Positions 42,164 to 50,749 of a stretch of DNA of 50,749 nt are shown one piece after another. Source of the stretch: an uncultured Sphingomonadaceae bacterium (GTDB lineage: Bacteria; Pseudomonadota; Alphaproteobacteria; Sphingomonadales; Sphingomonadaceae); contig CALMVA010000075.1 of the NCBI GenBank assembly GCA_937873035.1, positions 1-50,749 of the forward strand, given 5' to 3'. Each line of letters begins with the position of its first letter. Position 1 is the first letter of the stretch. The notes beneath the pieces were generated by a model. The model had not been told where the DNA came from. It saw only the letters and a list, made by a program, of their open reading frames with translations, and did no database searches. The translations under genes were made by a program, and so were the position numbers.

Positions 42164-44152
42164 ATGACTGTTAATCAGCAGCGCCTCGCCAACGCTATTC
42201 GCGCGTTGTCGATGGATGCCGTGCAAGCGGCAAATTCGGGGCATCCGGGTATGCCCATGGGCATGGCCGATGTTGCCACGGTTCTCTTCACACAGTTTCT
42301 GAAATTTGATCCACAAGCCCCTAAATGGGCTGATCGAGATCGATTCATTCTCTCGGCTGGCCACGGCTCAATGCTGATCTATTCGCTGCTCCATCTCACG
42401 GGCTATGAACGGCCGACGATGGACGACATCCGTAACTTCCGTCAGCTCCATTCCGTCTGTGCCGGCCACCCCGAAAACACCGAGTTGCCGGGGGTTGAGT
42501 GCACCACAGGGCCGCTTGGGCAGGGGATTGCCATGGCGGTTGGCATGGCCATGGCCGAGCGTCATCTGAATTCGGTGTTCGGCACTGATCTGGTCGATCA
42601 CAAAACATGGGTGATCGCGGGCGATGGCTGCCTGATGGAAGGCCTCAACCATGAAGCGATTGGCTTGGCAGGCGTCAACAAGCTGGGTCGCCTCAATGTG
42701 TTGTGGGATGACAACAACATCACCATCGATGGCGATACCTCGCTTTCAACCTGCGAAGATATTCTGGCGCGCTATGCCGCGACCGGCTGGCACACGGTGC
42801 GCTGCGACGGACATGACTTTGCCGACATCGCCCGTGCGCTGGCAGAGGCGGAAGCCGATCCGCGTCCGTCGCTGGTGGCGTGCAAAACCGTGATCGGCAA
42901 GGGCGCACCCAACAAGCAGGGCGGCCATAACGTCCATGGCGCGCCGCTGGGGGCTGATGAAATCGCCGCCGCGCGCGACTATCTCGGCTGGGAAGCCGCC
43001 CCCTTTGAAGTGCCTGCCGACATTCTGGCGGACTGGCGCGCCCTTGGCGGCCGTGGAGCGGGTGCGCGCGCAGAATGGGAAGCCCGTCTTGCGGGATCGC
43101 CCATGCGCGCTGATTTTAACGCCCGGATGAAGGGCGTCGCCGACCTCGCATCGCCTGCGCTTGAAAGCTATATTGCCGGTCTTGTCGCGGCCCCGCAAAA
43201 GGTGGCGACGCGCAAGGCATCGGAAATGGCGCTGGGCCCGCTCACTGAACAACTCCCGCACCTCGTCGGCGGCTCTGCGGATTTGACAGGCTCAAACCTC
43301 ACCAAGACCAAGTCGACTGTGCCTTTTGGTGCGGACAATTACGCCGGTCGCCACGTCTATTACGGCATCCGCGAATTCGGCATGGCGGCCGCGATGAATG
43401 GCATGGCGCTGCACGGCGGCGTGGTGCCCTATGGCGGCACCTTCCTCGTGTTTTCGGACTATTGCCGCAATGCGATCCGTATGTCGGCGCTTCAGCACGC
43501 GCAGGTCGTTTATGTCCTCACGCACGATTCGATCGGGCTGGGCGAAGATGGGCCGACGCACCAGCCGGTGGAACACGTCATGTCGATGCGCATGATCCCC
43601 AACCTCAACGTTTACCGCCCGGCCGACGTTATCGAAACGGCGGAATGTTGGGCGCTGGCGCTGGAAACCACGGGGACGCCCTCGGTTCTTGCGCTGTCGC
43701 GTCAGAACCTGCCGCAATTGCGTGGCGCTGGCGATGAAGGCTGGACGGGTGCCGCCAACCGCTCGGCCAAGGGCGGCTATCGCCTGAAGGCGGCGGACGC
43801 GGCGCGCAAGGTCGTGCTTGTCGCCACCGGCTCTGAAGTCGCGATTGCGGTGGACGTTGCCAGGCAGCTTGAAGCGCAGGGCATTGGCGCTGATGTCGTC
43901 TCGATGCCGTCGACCGAATTGTTCGATGCGCAGCCCGCAGCCTATAAGGCAGACCTCCTGCCGCGTGACGTGCTGATCGTGTCGATCGAAGCGGGTGTCA
44001 CGATGGGCTGGGAACGCTATACGGGCCTGAACGGCCTCAACATCGGCATCGATCGCTTCGGCGCGTCGGCACCGGCTGAGGCGCTTTATGATTACTTCGG
44101 TCTGACGGTCGAGAAGATCGTCCCCCGTATTCTTGAGAAACTTGCGAACTGA
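42164..44152 (+). CDS. tkt: Transketolase
   Basis: A 662-residue thiamine-diphosphate enzyme of the pentose-phosphate and Calvin-type routes. Visible motifs: [18 protein letters not shown], the ThDP signature [13 protein letters not shown] to WDDNN, and the transketolase motif [20 protein letters not shown]-terminal domain present ([15 protein letters not shown]). AAGGGA precedes the ATG. It leads the tkt-gap-pgk-fba row. Confidence 0.98.
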   Translation: MTVNQQRLANAIRALSMDAVQAANSGHPGMPMGMADVATVLFTQFLKFDPQAPKWADRDRFILSAGHGSMLIYSLLHLTGYERPTMDDIRNFRQLHSVCAGHPENTELPGVECTTGPLGQGIAMAVGMAMAERHLNSVFGTDLVDHKTWVIAGDGCLMEGLNHEAIGLAGVNKLGRLNVLWDDNNITIDGDTSLSTCEDILARYAATGWHTVRCDGHDFADIARALAEAEADPRPSLVACKTVIGKGAPNKQGGHNVHGAPLGADEIAAARDYLGWEAAPFEVPADILADWRALGGRGAGARAEWEARLAGSPMRADFNARMKGVADLASPALESYIAGLVAAPQKVATRKASEMALGPLTEQLPHLVGGSADLTGSNLTKTKSTVPFGADNYAGRHVYYGIREFGMAAAMNGMALHGGVVPYGGTFLVFSDYCRNAIRMSALQHAQVVYVLTHDSIGLGEDGPTHQPVEHVMSMRMIPNLNVYRPADVIETAECWALALETTGTPSVLALSRQNLPQLRGAGDEGWTGAANRSAKGGYRLKAADAARKVVLVATGSEVAIAVDVARQLEAQGIGADVVSMPSTELFDAQPAAYKADLLPRDVLIVSIEAGVTMGWERYTGLNGLNIGIDRFGASAPAEALYDYFGLTVEKIVPRILEKLAN

Positions 44153-44165
44153 AGGGAGTGACATA

Positions 44166-45170
44166 ATGGCGAAGGTTGCCATCAATGGTTTTGGACGTAT
44201 CGGGCGCAATGTGGCCCGCGCCATCCTCGAACGGCCCGATTGCGGGCTTGAACTCGTTTCGATCAACGATCTTGCTGATGCAAAGGCCAATGCCCGCCTG
44301 TTCCAGCGCGATTCGGTTCACGGCCCGTTTGCTGGCACGGTTGAAGTTGATGGCAATGACATCATCGTCAACGGCAAGCGCATCCAGGTGACAGCAGAAC
44401 GCGACCCCGCCAACCTGCCGCACGCCGCCAATGGCATCGACATCGCGCTGGAGTGCACCGGCTTCTTCACCACCCGCGCGGGTGGCCAGAAGCACCTTGA
44501 TGCTGGCGCGAAGCGCGTTCTCATCTCGGCACCGGGCAAGGAAGTCGATCTCACGGTCGTCTTTGGCGTCAATCACGACAAGCTGACCGCCGAGCACAAG
44601 ATCGTTTCGAACGCATCATGCACCACCAACTGCCTTGCGCCCTTCGCCAAGGTGTTGAACGACGCCATCGGCATCGAGCGCGGCCTGATGACCACGATCC
44701 ACGCCTATACCAACGATCAGAAGATCCTCGACCAGATCCACGAAGATCCGCGCCGCGCCCGTGCCGCTGCGATGTCGATGATCCCGACGACCACGGGCGC
44801 TGCCCGTGCGGTTGGTGAAGTGCTGCCCGAACTGAAGGGCAAGCTCGACGGCTCGGCCATCCGCGTGCCCACGCCGAACGTCTCGGTTGTCGATCTCACC
44901 TTCACGCCGAAGCGCGACACGACGGTTGAAGAAGTGAACGGCCTGCTCAAGGCCGCGTCGGAAGGCGCGCTCAAGGGCGTTCTGGGTTACACCGACGAGC
45001 CGCTTGTTTCGATCGACTTCAACCATGATGCGCACAGCTCGACGATCGACAGCCTTGAAACCGCCGTCATTGACGGCAAGCTCGTGCGCGTGCTGAGCTG
45101 GTATGACAATGAATGGGGCTTCTCGAACCGCATGGTCGATACGGCCGGTGTGATCGCAAAGCTGATTTAA
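44166..45170 (+). CDS. gap: Glyceraldehyde-3-phosphate dehydrogenase (type I)
   Basis: A 334-residue NAD-dependent enzyme. NAD motif [14 protein letters not shown], the active-site [19 protein letters not shown] with catalytic Cys, and the C-terminal [15 protein letters not shown] are seen. Start at ATG 44166 after AAGGGAG; only 13 bp after tkt, so co-transcribed. Confidence 0.98.
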   Translation: MAKVAINGFGRIGRNVARAILERPDCGLELVSINDLADAKANARLFQRDSVHGPFAGTVEVDGNDIIVNGKRIQVTAERDPANLPHAANGIDIALECTGFFTTRAGGQKHLDAGAKRVLISAPGKEVDLTVVFGVNHDKLTAEHKIVSNASCTTNCLAPFAKVLNDAIGIERGLMTTIHAYTNDQKILDQIHEDPRRARAAAMSMIPTTTGAARAVGEVLPELKGKLDGSAIRVPTPNVSVVDLTFTPKRDTTVEEVNGLLKAASEGALKGVLGYTDEPLVSIDFNHDAHSSTIDSLETAVIDGKLVRVLSWYDNEWGFSNRMVDTAGVIAKLI

Positions 45171-45175
45171 CTTTC

Positions 45176-45260
45176 CCGTTTGTCCTGAGCTTGTCGAAGG
45201 ACTGTCCTTCTTTCTTGCCAAAGAGGAAGGGCAGGGCTTCGACAGGCCCAGTCCTAACGG
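45176..45260. repeat. Inverted-repeat element between gap and pgk
   Basis: Left arm contains GTCCTGAGCTTGTCGAAGG; the right arm read on the other strand contains GGCCTGTCGAAGCCC, and the two pair over about 38 bases with mismatches around a short centre. It is one of the short intergenic palindromes frequent in sphingomonads and would fold in the gap-pgk message. Confidence 0.75.
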
Positions 45261-45276
45261 TTTTTGAGAGCAGACA

Positions 45277-46473
45277 ATGACGTTCAAAACCCTTGACGAT
45301 ATGGGCGACCTGATGGGCAAGCGCGTCCTTGTGCGTGAAGACCTCAACGTGCCCATGGCCGATGGCCGCGTGACAGACGATACGCGGCTGCGGGCCGCTG
45401 CTCCCACTTTGCTTGAACTTGCTGATCGCGGTGCCAAGGTGCTTGTTCTTGCACATTTCGGCCGCCCCAAGGGCGAGCGTCGGGCGGATATGTCGCTCAA
45501 GGCGGTTGTTCCTGCATTTGCCGAAGTGCTGGGTCGCCCGGTTGAATTTATCGATGATTGCGCGGGCGATGCCGTGGGCATTTCGGTCGCAAGCCTGCCC
45601 AATGGCAGCATCACGGTTCTTGAAAATACGCGCTTTTATGCGGGGGAAGAAAAGAACGACGCCGCGCTGATTGTCGAAATGGCAAAGCTTGGCGATCTCT
45701 ACGTCAACGACGCATTTTCCGCAGCGCACCGTGCGCACGTCTCGACCGAAGGGCTGGCGCACGCATTGCCTGCATATGCCGGTCGCTCGATGGAAGCGGA
45801 ACTCGTCGCGCTTGAAAAGGCGCTGGGCTCTCCCGAAAAGCCCGTGGCGGCGGTCGTCGGCGGTGCGAAAGTCTCATCAAAGCTTGATGTGCTGCGCCAT
45901 CTGGTCGCGCGCGTCGATCATCTTATCATCGGTGGTGGCATGGCCAACACCTTCCTTGCCGCGCGCGGCGTGGATGTAGGCAAATCGCTGTGCGAGCATG
46001 ACCTGACGGGAACGGCCGAGGAAATCCTTGATGCAGCAGATGCGGCAGGCTGCACGATCCATCTGCCCTATGACGTGGTTGTCTCGAAGGAATTCGCCGC
46101 CAACCCGCCTTCGCTGCGCACCTGCAACGTGCATGAGGTGGCTGCCGACGAGATGATCCTCGACGTTGGTCCGGCCGCCGTGGAAGCACTTGCCGATGTT
46201 CTCAAGACCTGCCGCACGCTCGTGTGGAACGGGCCGATGGGTGCGTTTGAAACCGTTCCGTTCGACAAGGCGACGGTTGCGCTCGCGGCAACGGCAGCGG
46301 CGCTCACCAAGGAAGGATCGCTTGTTTCAGTGGCAGGCGGCGGCGATACGGTGGCGGCGCTCAACCATGCAGGGGTGGCGGGCGATTTCAGCTTCGTTTC
46401 AACCGCAGGTGGCGCATTCCTTGAATGGATGGAAGGCCGCGTCCTTCCCGGCGTTGCGGCGCTGGAGGCCTAG
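45277..46473 (+). CDS. pgk: Phosphoglycerate kinase
   Basis: A 398-residue two-domain kinase that makes ATP from 1,3-bisphosphoglycerate. Seen: [45 protein letters not shown] and the nucleotide loop [12 protein letters not shown] near the end. Full length for the family. Follows gap beyond the repeat element; a terminator follows. Confidence 0.98.
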   Translation: MTFKTLDDMGDLMGKRVLVREDLNVPMADGRVTDDTRLRAAAPTLLELADRGAKVLVLAHFGRPKGERRADMSLKAVVPAFAEVLGRPVEFIDDCAGDAVGISVASLPNGSITVLENTRFYAGEEKNDAALIVEMAKLGDLYVNDAFSAAHRAHVSTEGLAHALPAYAGRSMEAELVALEKALGSPEKPVAAVVGGAKVSSKLDVLRHLVARVDHLIIGGGMANTFLAARGVDVGKSLCEHDLTGTAEEILDAADAAGCTIHLPYDVVVSKEFAANPPSLRTCNVHEVAADEMILDVGPAAVEALADVLKTCRTLVWNGPMGAFETVPFDKATVALAATAAALTKEGSLVSVAGGGDTVAALNHAGVAGDFSFVSTAGGAFLEWMEGRVLPGVAALEA

Positions 46474-46483
46474 AATTTTCACG

Positions 46484-46516
46484 GTCCCGGCGGGCAAGCC
46501 CTTCCGGGACTTTTTT
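46484..46516 (+). terminator. Intrinsic terminator after pgk
   Basis: GTCCCGG (46484-46490)/CCGGGAC (46504-46510) stem followed by six T (46511-46516). Confidence 0.85.
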
Positions 46517-46526
46517 GTGCAGGTAA

Positions 46527-46542
46527 CTGCATAGCTATGCAG
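46527..46542. promoter_or_regulatory. Perfect 16-bp palindrome before fba
   Basis: CTGCATAGCTATGCAG reads the same on both strands. It lies 18 bp before the aldolase ATG and directly after the pgk terminator: the size of a typical dimeric repressor site. The regulator is not identified. Confidence 0.55.
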
Positions 46543-46559
46543 ATGTGAGGAACAGGACC

Positions 46560-47456
46560 ATGACTGACCCGAAAATGCTCGAAAAGATTGCCACCGGCAA
46601 AGGCTTCATCGCAGCACTTGACCAGAGCGGCGGTTCGACGCCCAAGGCGCTTCTGGGCTATGGCATCGAGGAAAGCGCCTATTCTGGCGATGGCGAGATG
46701 TTCGCGCTCATCCACCAGATGCGCAGCCGCATCATCTCTTCGCCCGCTTTCACCGGCGACAAGGTGATTGGGGCGATCCTGTTTGAAAAGACGATGGACG
46801 GCCAGGTTGGCGGCAAGCCGACGCCGGCGGCGCTGTGGGACAAGGGCGTGGTTCCCTTCATCAAGATCGACAAGGGCCTTGAAGACGAGGCCAATGGCGT
46901 TCAACTGATGAAGCCGATGCCGGAACTCGACGCGCTTCTCGCCAAGTCGAAGGCGCTTGGCGTGTTCGGCACCAAGGAACGTTCGGTCATCAACCTTGCC
47001 AACCGCGAAGGCATTGCCGCCATCGTGAAGCAGCAGGTTGAAGTCGGCCTTCAGGTTCTCGCAGGCGGCCTGGTCCCGATGCTGGAGCCGGAAATCAACA
47101 TCAAGAGCCCGGAACGCGCCGAAGCTGACGCCATTCTGCTTGAAGAGCTGGTCAAGGCGCTCGATGCCATGCCGGGCACCGACAAGGTTATGCTCAAGCT
47201 CAGCCTGCCGGTGAAGCCGGGCCATTTCGATGCACTCGTCGATCACCCGCGCGTGCTGCGCGTCGTGGCGCTGTCGGGCGGCTATAAGCGTCCCGAAGCC
47301 TGTATCGAGCTTGCCAAGAATCGCGGCATCATCGCCAGCTTCAGCCGCGCGCTGTTGGAAGACCTGCGCCACCAGATGTCGGACGCAGAGTTCGACGCTT
47401 CGCTCGGTGGTGCGATTGACGAAATTTACGGCGCGTCGACCAGCAAGACCGCGTAA
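46560..47456 (+). CDS. fda: Fructose-bisphosphate aldolase, class I
   Basis: A 298-residue Schiff-base aldolase of the short bacterial class I family. Motifs: GFIAALDQSGGSTPKALLGYG, EPEINIKSPERAEAD, and MLKLSLPVKPG, which carries the expected Schiff-base lysine. It is not the zinc class II enzyme common in many bacteria. ATG 46560 follows GAGGAACAGGA; a GTG 15 bases upstream is less likely. It is separated from pgk by a terminator and has its own palindromic upstream site. Confidence 0.95.
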   Translation: MTDPKMLEKIATGKGFIAALDQSGGSTPKALLGYGIEESAYSGDGEMFALIHQMRSRIISSPAFTGDKVIGAILFEKTMDGQVGGKPTPAALWDKGVVPFIKIDKGLEDEANGVQLMKPMPELDALLAKSKALGVFGTKERSVINLANREGIAAIVKQQVEVGLQVLAGGLVPMLEPEINIKSPERAEADAILLEELVKALDAMPGTDKVMLKLSLPVKPGHFDALVDHPRVLRVVALSGGYKRPEACIELAKNRGIIASFSRALLEDLRHQMSDAEFDASLGGAIDEIYGASTSKTA

Positions 47457-47482
47457 CGCATCGTCACAACCAAAAAGGGAAG

Positions 47483-47515
47483 GGGCGGCTGACCAGCAGG
47501 TTGGCCGCCCTTTTT
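47483..47515 (+). terminator. Intrinsic terminator after the aldolase
   Basis: GGGCGGC (47483-47489)/GCCGCCC (47504-47510) followed by five T. The loop region can pair further through G-U pairs. Confidence 0.85.
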
Positions 47516-47561
47516 CGTGCAGGGGTTGCTTGGGGCGGCATCGCCCTATACCCCGCCGCTC

Positions 47562-48245
47562 ATGGACGATCTTGACCTCCCCGAAGTGCCAGAGGGCTTT
47601 GCCGAACGCTTTGCGCGCGAAGACCGTGAACCGGCTGAACTCTATCTGATTTCACCGCCTGCTTTTGATGCGGGCTTTACCGGCCGGCTGAAGGCCGCGT
47701 TTGATGCGGGGCCGGTTGCGGCTTTCCAGCTTCGCCTCAAGGGACTGGACGAGCACAGCATCGCGCGGATTGCAGAGCCGCTGCAAAAGCTGTGCGCCGA
47801 GCGCGAAGTGGCCTTCATCGTCAATGACAGCATCGCGCTTGCCAGGCGATTGGGGGCCGATGGCGTCCATCTGGGGCAGGAGGATGGTGATCCGCGTGAG
47901 GCGCGCGAGGTGCTGGGGCGTGACGCGCAGATCGGCGTGACGTGCCACAACAGCCGCCACCTTGCGATGGAAGCGGGTGAGGCAGGGGCCGATTATGTCG
48001 CGTTCGGCGCTTTTTATCCGACCACCACAAAGGACGTGCAGCACCGCGCCGATCCCGCCATTCTGAGCTGGTGGACGGTCGTGTCGCCCATTCCGTGTGT
48101 GGCAATCGGCGGCATCACACCCGCCAATGTCGCGCCGCTGGTGGCGGCAGGGGCGGACTTTGTCGCGGTGTCGGGCGCTGTCTGGAATGATCCGGCGGGT
48201 GAGGCGGCGGCGGTGCGTGACTTCCTTCAGGCGATGGGGCATTGA
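47562..48245 (+). CDS. thiE: Thiamine-phosphate synthase
   Basis: A 227-residue TIM barrel joining the pyrimidine and thiazole halves of thiamine. Seen: AFQLRLKGLD, IVNDSIALARRLGADGVHLGQED, GVTCHNSRHL, YVAFGAFYPTTTK and AIGGITPANVAPLVAAGADFVAV. The N-terminus is longer than usual; a frame 15 codons longer starts in the terminator and is rejected. No thiamine riboswitch (CTGAGA core) is visible upstream. No ribosome site stands before the ATG, so the start is tentative. Confidence 0.9.
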   Translation: MDDLDLPEVPEGFAERFAREDREPAELYLISPPAFDAGFTGRLKAAFDAGPVAAFQLRLKGLDEHSIARIAEPLQKLCAEREVAFIVNDSIALARRLGADGVHLGQEDGDPREAREVLGRDAQIGVTCHNSRHLAMEAGEAGADYVAFGAFYPTTTKDVQHRADPAILSWWTVVSPIPCVAIGGITPANVAPLVAAGADFVAVSGAVWNDPAGEAAAVRDFLQAMGH

Positions 48246-48328
48246 GGGCGGTATAATCCGCACACTTGCCCGAAATGCCCGCTTGGGCTAGGGGCGCGTC
48301 CGCTCTTTCAAATTCGTACAGGTGACTC

Positions 48329-48892
48329 ATGAAGATCAGCGGCGTGGACATCCGTCCCGGCAACATCCTTGAATTCGAAGGCGGCCTCTGGCGCGCCGTG
48401 AAGATCCAGCACACGCAGCCCGGCAAGGGCGGCGCCTATATGCAGGTCGAATTGAAGAACCTGATTGACGGCCGCAAGAGCCAGAATCGCTTCCGCTCGT
48501 CTGAAACCGTCGAGCGCGTTCGTCTTGATACCAAGGACTTCCAGTTCCTCTACGTCGATGGCGATATGCTCGTCTTCATGGACAAGGACACTTACGATCA
48601 GATCACGCTCCCCAGCGATATGCTGGGCGACGCGGCGGCCTTCCTGCAAGACGGCATGGAAGTTGTTCTGGAACTTTATGAAGATCGCCCGATTTCGGTT
48701 CAGCTTCCCGATCAGGTGGAAGCGACGATTGTGGAGGCTGACGCGGTCGTGAAGGGCCAGACGGCCTCTTCGTCCTATAAGCCTGCGCTGCTCGACAATG
48801 GCGTGCGCGTCATGGTGCCGCCGCACATCACGGCCGGCACGCGCATCGTTGTGGACGTGTATGCGCAAGAATATGTGAAGCGCGCCGACTAA
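48329..48892 (+). CDS. efp: Elongation factor P
   Basis: A 187-residue translation factor that relieves stalling at proline runs. Three beta domains, with the modified-lysine loop [10 protein letters not shown] near residue 35. The Lys is present, so beta-lysylation (EpmA/EpmB) or another modification is possible; those genes are not in the window. The AGGTGACTC ribosome site is weak but at fitting distance. Confidence 0.97.
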   Translation: MKISGVDIRPGNILEFEGGLWRAVKIQHTQPGKGGAYMQVELKNLIDGRKSQNRFRSSETVERVRLDTKDFQFLYVDGDMLVFMDKDTYDQITLPSDMLGDAAAFLQDGMEVVLELYEDRPISVQLPDQVEATIVEADAVVKGQTASSSYKPALLDNGVRVMVPPHITAGTRIVVDVYAQEYVKRAD

Positions 48893-48981
48893 GGCCTTTG
48901 CGGGCAGGCGGTGCCTGCCTTGCGCGATTATGTTGTTTCCACCCCCATCCCCTGTCCTGATTGGCAGGGGGGAGATTTGAT

Positions 48982-49794
48982 ATGCCAGCCCATTCCGGTA
49001 TCTTCACCGTCATCGAACGCGCCGCGCGCAAGGCGGGCGCAAAGCTGCGCCGCGACTTTAACGAGGTTCAGCATCTTCAGGTGAGCCGCAAGGGTCCGGC
49101 GGATTTCGTCTCCAAGGCCGACCTTGCCGCCGAGCGCACGATTTACGAAGAACTGTCCAAGGCACGGCCGGATTGGGGTTTCCTGTTTGAAGAAGCAGGT
49201 GAGATTGAAGGCGCGCCTGAAAAGCCGCGCTTCATCATCGATCCGCTCGATGGCACGTCGAACTTTCTGCACGGTATTCCGCATTTTGCGATCTCGATCG
49301 CGGTCGAGGAAATTCTGTCAGGCGGTCGCCGCGAGGTGACGACCGCACTTGTCTATAACCCCATCACCGATGAAAGCTTCTGGGCCGAAAAGGGCAGGGG
49401 GGCCTGGTTGCAGGACCAGCGCCTGCGTGTTTCGGCGCGGCGCGATCTGAGTGAGGCGCTTATTGCTACGGGCGCTCCCTTCATGGGTCATGGAGACATG
49501 GGGGAATGGGTGCGCATCTTCGGCGCGGTTGCGCCCAATGTCGCGGGTCTCCGTCGTTTTGGCGCGGCCTCGCTTGATCTCGCATGGGTTGCTGCGGGCC
49601 GTTATGACGGCTTTTGGGAAAGCAAGCTCCAGCCATGGGACGTGGCTGCGGGGATGCTGCTCGTGCGCGAGGCGGGCGGTTTCGTCACCGATTTCCGGGG
49701 TGGCGAGCGCTGTATCGAGCGCAGTGAATTTCTGGCCGCCAACGACGCGCTTCACTCCAAGCTCCACAAGCTGGTGGCGGGCGCGCTGCGCTGA
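48982..49794 (+). CDS. suhB: Inositol monophosphatase family protein (SuhB-like)
   Basis: A 270-residue Mg-dependent phosphatase. Metal and active-site motifs: LFEEAGEIEG, IDPLDGTSNFLHGIPHFAISIA and the C-terminal KLQPWDVAAGMLLVREAGG. SuhB-type proteins hydrolyse inositol or related sugar phosphates and in some bacteria also aid rRNA antitermination. Start at ATG 48982 after GGGGAGA. Confidence 0.93.
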   Translation: MPAHSGIFTVIERAARKAGAKLRRDFNEVQHLQVSRKGPADFVSKADLAAERTIYEELSKARPDWGFLFEEAGEIEGAPEKPRFIIDPLDGTSNFLHGIPHFAISIAVEEILSGGRREVTTALVYNPITDESFWAEKGRGAWLQDQRLRVSARRDLSEALIATGAPFMGHGDMGEWVRIFGAVAPNVAGLRRFGAASLDLAWVAAGRYDGFWESKLQPWDVAAGMLLVREAGGFVTDFRGGERCIERSEFLAANDALHSKLHKLVAGALR

Positions 49795-49800
49795 CTTGAT

Positions 49801-49819
49801 TCGTATGCATTGCATACGA
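49801..49819. promoter_or_regulatory. 19-bp palindrome upstream of nuoA
   Basis: TCGTATGCA-T-TGCATACGA is a perfect inverted repeat, 7 bp after the phosphatase stop and 63 bp before a 13-codon frame. It could be a repressor site or, as RNA, a stem. It lies at the head of the nuo leader. Confidence 0.55.
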
Positions 49820-49882
49820 GGGGCGCTGAATTTTCGGCACGCGCGCCGGGGGAGCGAAAGTTTATCCCCCAAGGGGAGTAAA

Positions 49883-49924
49883 ATGAACCTTCCTGCGCTT
49901 GCGATAGGCGTTTTGCTGGCCTAA
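49883..49924 (+). CDS. Thirteen-codon leader ORF before nuoA
   Basis: ATG AAC ... TAA encodes [13 protein letters not shown]. Its AAGGGGAG ribosome site (49871-49878) is well placed, though partly paired in CCCC-AA-GGGG just upstream. It ends 47 bp before nuoA. The size suits a leader peptide or a short membrane-inserting peptide. Translation is unproven. Confidence 0.4.
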   Translation: MNLPALAIGVLLA

Positions 49925-49971
49925 AGCCCCGGCGATTCCGGTTTCCTGCCGGACCAAGGGAAAAGTCGTTT

Positions 49972-50349
49972 ATGTCTGCGGTTGCTGCCGGATATCTGCC
50001 GATTTTGCTGTTCCTGGCGATTGCCATCATCTTGTCGAGTGCGTTCGTCTTTTTGCCGATGCTCGTCTCGCGGTTGACCGGAACGCACAATCCGACGCCT
50101 GAAAAGCTCACCGAATATGAATGTGGCTTCCCGGCCTTTGAAGGCAGCCGAGCGCAGTTCGACGTGCGTTTCTACCTCGTAGCGATCCTTTTCATCATCT
50201 TCGATCTCGAAGCCGCCTTTCTCTTCCCCTGGGCTGTAAGCCTGGAGTGGACGGGCTGGACCGGCTGGACGGGCATGATGGTGTTTCTGGGCGAACTGGT
50301 GCTCGGTCTTGTCTATGCGTGGAAGAAGGGAGCACTTGAATGGGAGTAG
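49972..50349 (+). CDS. nuoA: NADH-quinone oxidoreductase subunit A
   Basis: A 125-residue complex I membrane subunit with three helices. The family signature [30 protein letters not shown] (with the conserved EYECG) lies around residues 45-75, and [13 protein letters not shown] follows. First gene of the nuo operon; its stop overlaps nuoB by 10 bp. Confidence 0.97.
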   Translation: MSAVAAGYLPILLFLAIAIILSSAFVFLPMLVSRLTGTHNPTPEKLTEYECGFPAFEGSRAQFDVRFYLVAILFIIFDLEAAFLFPWAVSLEWTGWTGWTGMMVFLGELVLGLVYAWKKGALEWE

Positions 50350-50749
50350 ATCTGACGGTGGCGCCGCCTCCGGGAACGCTTCCCGATGCGAGCTTCTTTA
50401 ACGGCCTGAACGATGAGCTCTCGAACAAGGGCTTTCTCGTCGTTTCGGCGGAAGAGTTGTTCCAATGGGCGCGCACCGGCTCGCTCTGGTGGATGACCTT
50501 TGGTCTTGCCTGCTGCGCGGTTGAGATGATCCACGTGAATATGCCGCGCTACGATCTTGAACGCTTTGGCGCCGCGCCGCGCGCGTCTCCACGCCAGTCG
50601 GACGTGATGATCGTCGCGGGCACACTGTGCAACAAGATGGCCCCGGCGCTGCGTCGCGTTTACGATCAGATGTCGGACCCGAAATATGTGATCTCGATGG
50701 GCAGCTGCGCCAATGGCGGTGGCTATTATCACTATAGCTACAGCGTCGT
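50340..50749 (+). CDS. nuoB: NADH-quinone oxidoreductase subunit B (partial, 3' truncated)
   Basis: The first 136 codons of the N2 iron-sulfur subunit. Seen: [15 protein letters not shown] with the paired cysteines, [19 protein letters not shown] and [19 protein letters not shown]. The gene runs off the window. Start ATG 50340 overlaps nuoA. Confidence 0.97.
   Translation, partial: MGVDLTVAPPPGTLPDASFFNGLNDELSNKGFLVVSAEELFQWARTGSLWWMTFGLACCAVEMIHVNMPRYDLERFGAAPRASPRQSDVMIVAGTLCNKMAPALRRVYDQMSDPKYVISMGSCANGGGYYHYSYSV

Noticed and set aside
47457..47561. Thiamine riboswitch before thiE
   Set aside because: No CTGAGA core or matching partner is present; the region holds only the aldolase terminator.

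Overview
The window reads as chromosomal DNA of an alphaproteobacterium, most likely a member of the Sphingomonadaceae. The signs are high GC with GTG/TTG starts, an F0 ATP synthase cluster of the alphaproteobacterial type (atpI-B-E-F'-F, with no F1 genes attached), a DUF2842 gene, a vgr-related small zinc-site protein, a TonB-dependent receptor, and two kinds of intergenic inverted repeats of the sort common in sphingomonads. The genus cannot be fixed from sequence alone.

Layout. 1-2909: the 3' end of glmU, then a ribbon-helix-helix/PIN toxin-antitoxin pair, then glmS. 2917-5368: a GFA-family protein, a 48-residue membrane peptide, an aldo/keto reductase, an HExxH protein and a PCu(A)C-like lipoprotein. 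5460-8692: dnaK-dnaJ behind a likely heat-shock promoter. 8831-13155: a CPBP protease, a 27-residue peptide gene with an elaborate leader, purB, a group III phosphofructokinase and radC. 13233-16899: a ydbH-ynbE-ydbL envelope lipid-transport operon. 16904-21221: TauE/SafE permease, TonB receptor, YezD and an alpha/beta hydrolase; the last two share an upstream motif, which suggests a sulfur-linked regulon. 21573-24059: the F0 operon. 24132-32167: SDR, uvrC, AI-2E family permease, nitronate monooxygenase-like protein, rarA, a glycosyltransferase and an EEP hydrolase.

32194-40005 is the most unusual part. Four consecutive genes on the minus strand encode exported proteins that all contain a DUF11-like beta-sandwich module. 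Three of them begin with a related module just after the signal peptide. The last is a 1695-residue protein with a predicted outer-membrane barrel. I read this as a candidate surface-filament or adhesin system with its own outer-membrane anchor or exporter; this is inference.

40356-50749 is core again: tRNA-Asp; DUF2842, 5-formyl-THF cyclo-ligase, 6S RNA, zapA and a coiled-coil gene (minus strand); then transketolase, gap, pgk, class I aldolase, thiE, efp, an inositol-phosphatase-family gene, and nuoA with the start of nuoB. The tkt-gap-pgk-fba run, together with the phosphofructokinase at 11.4 kb, supplies much of a glycolysis/pentose-phosphate route. Several palindromes and micro-ORFs lie in front of fba, nuoA and the 27-residue gene and look regulatory.
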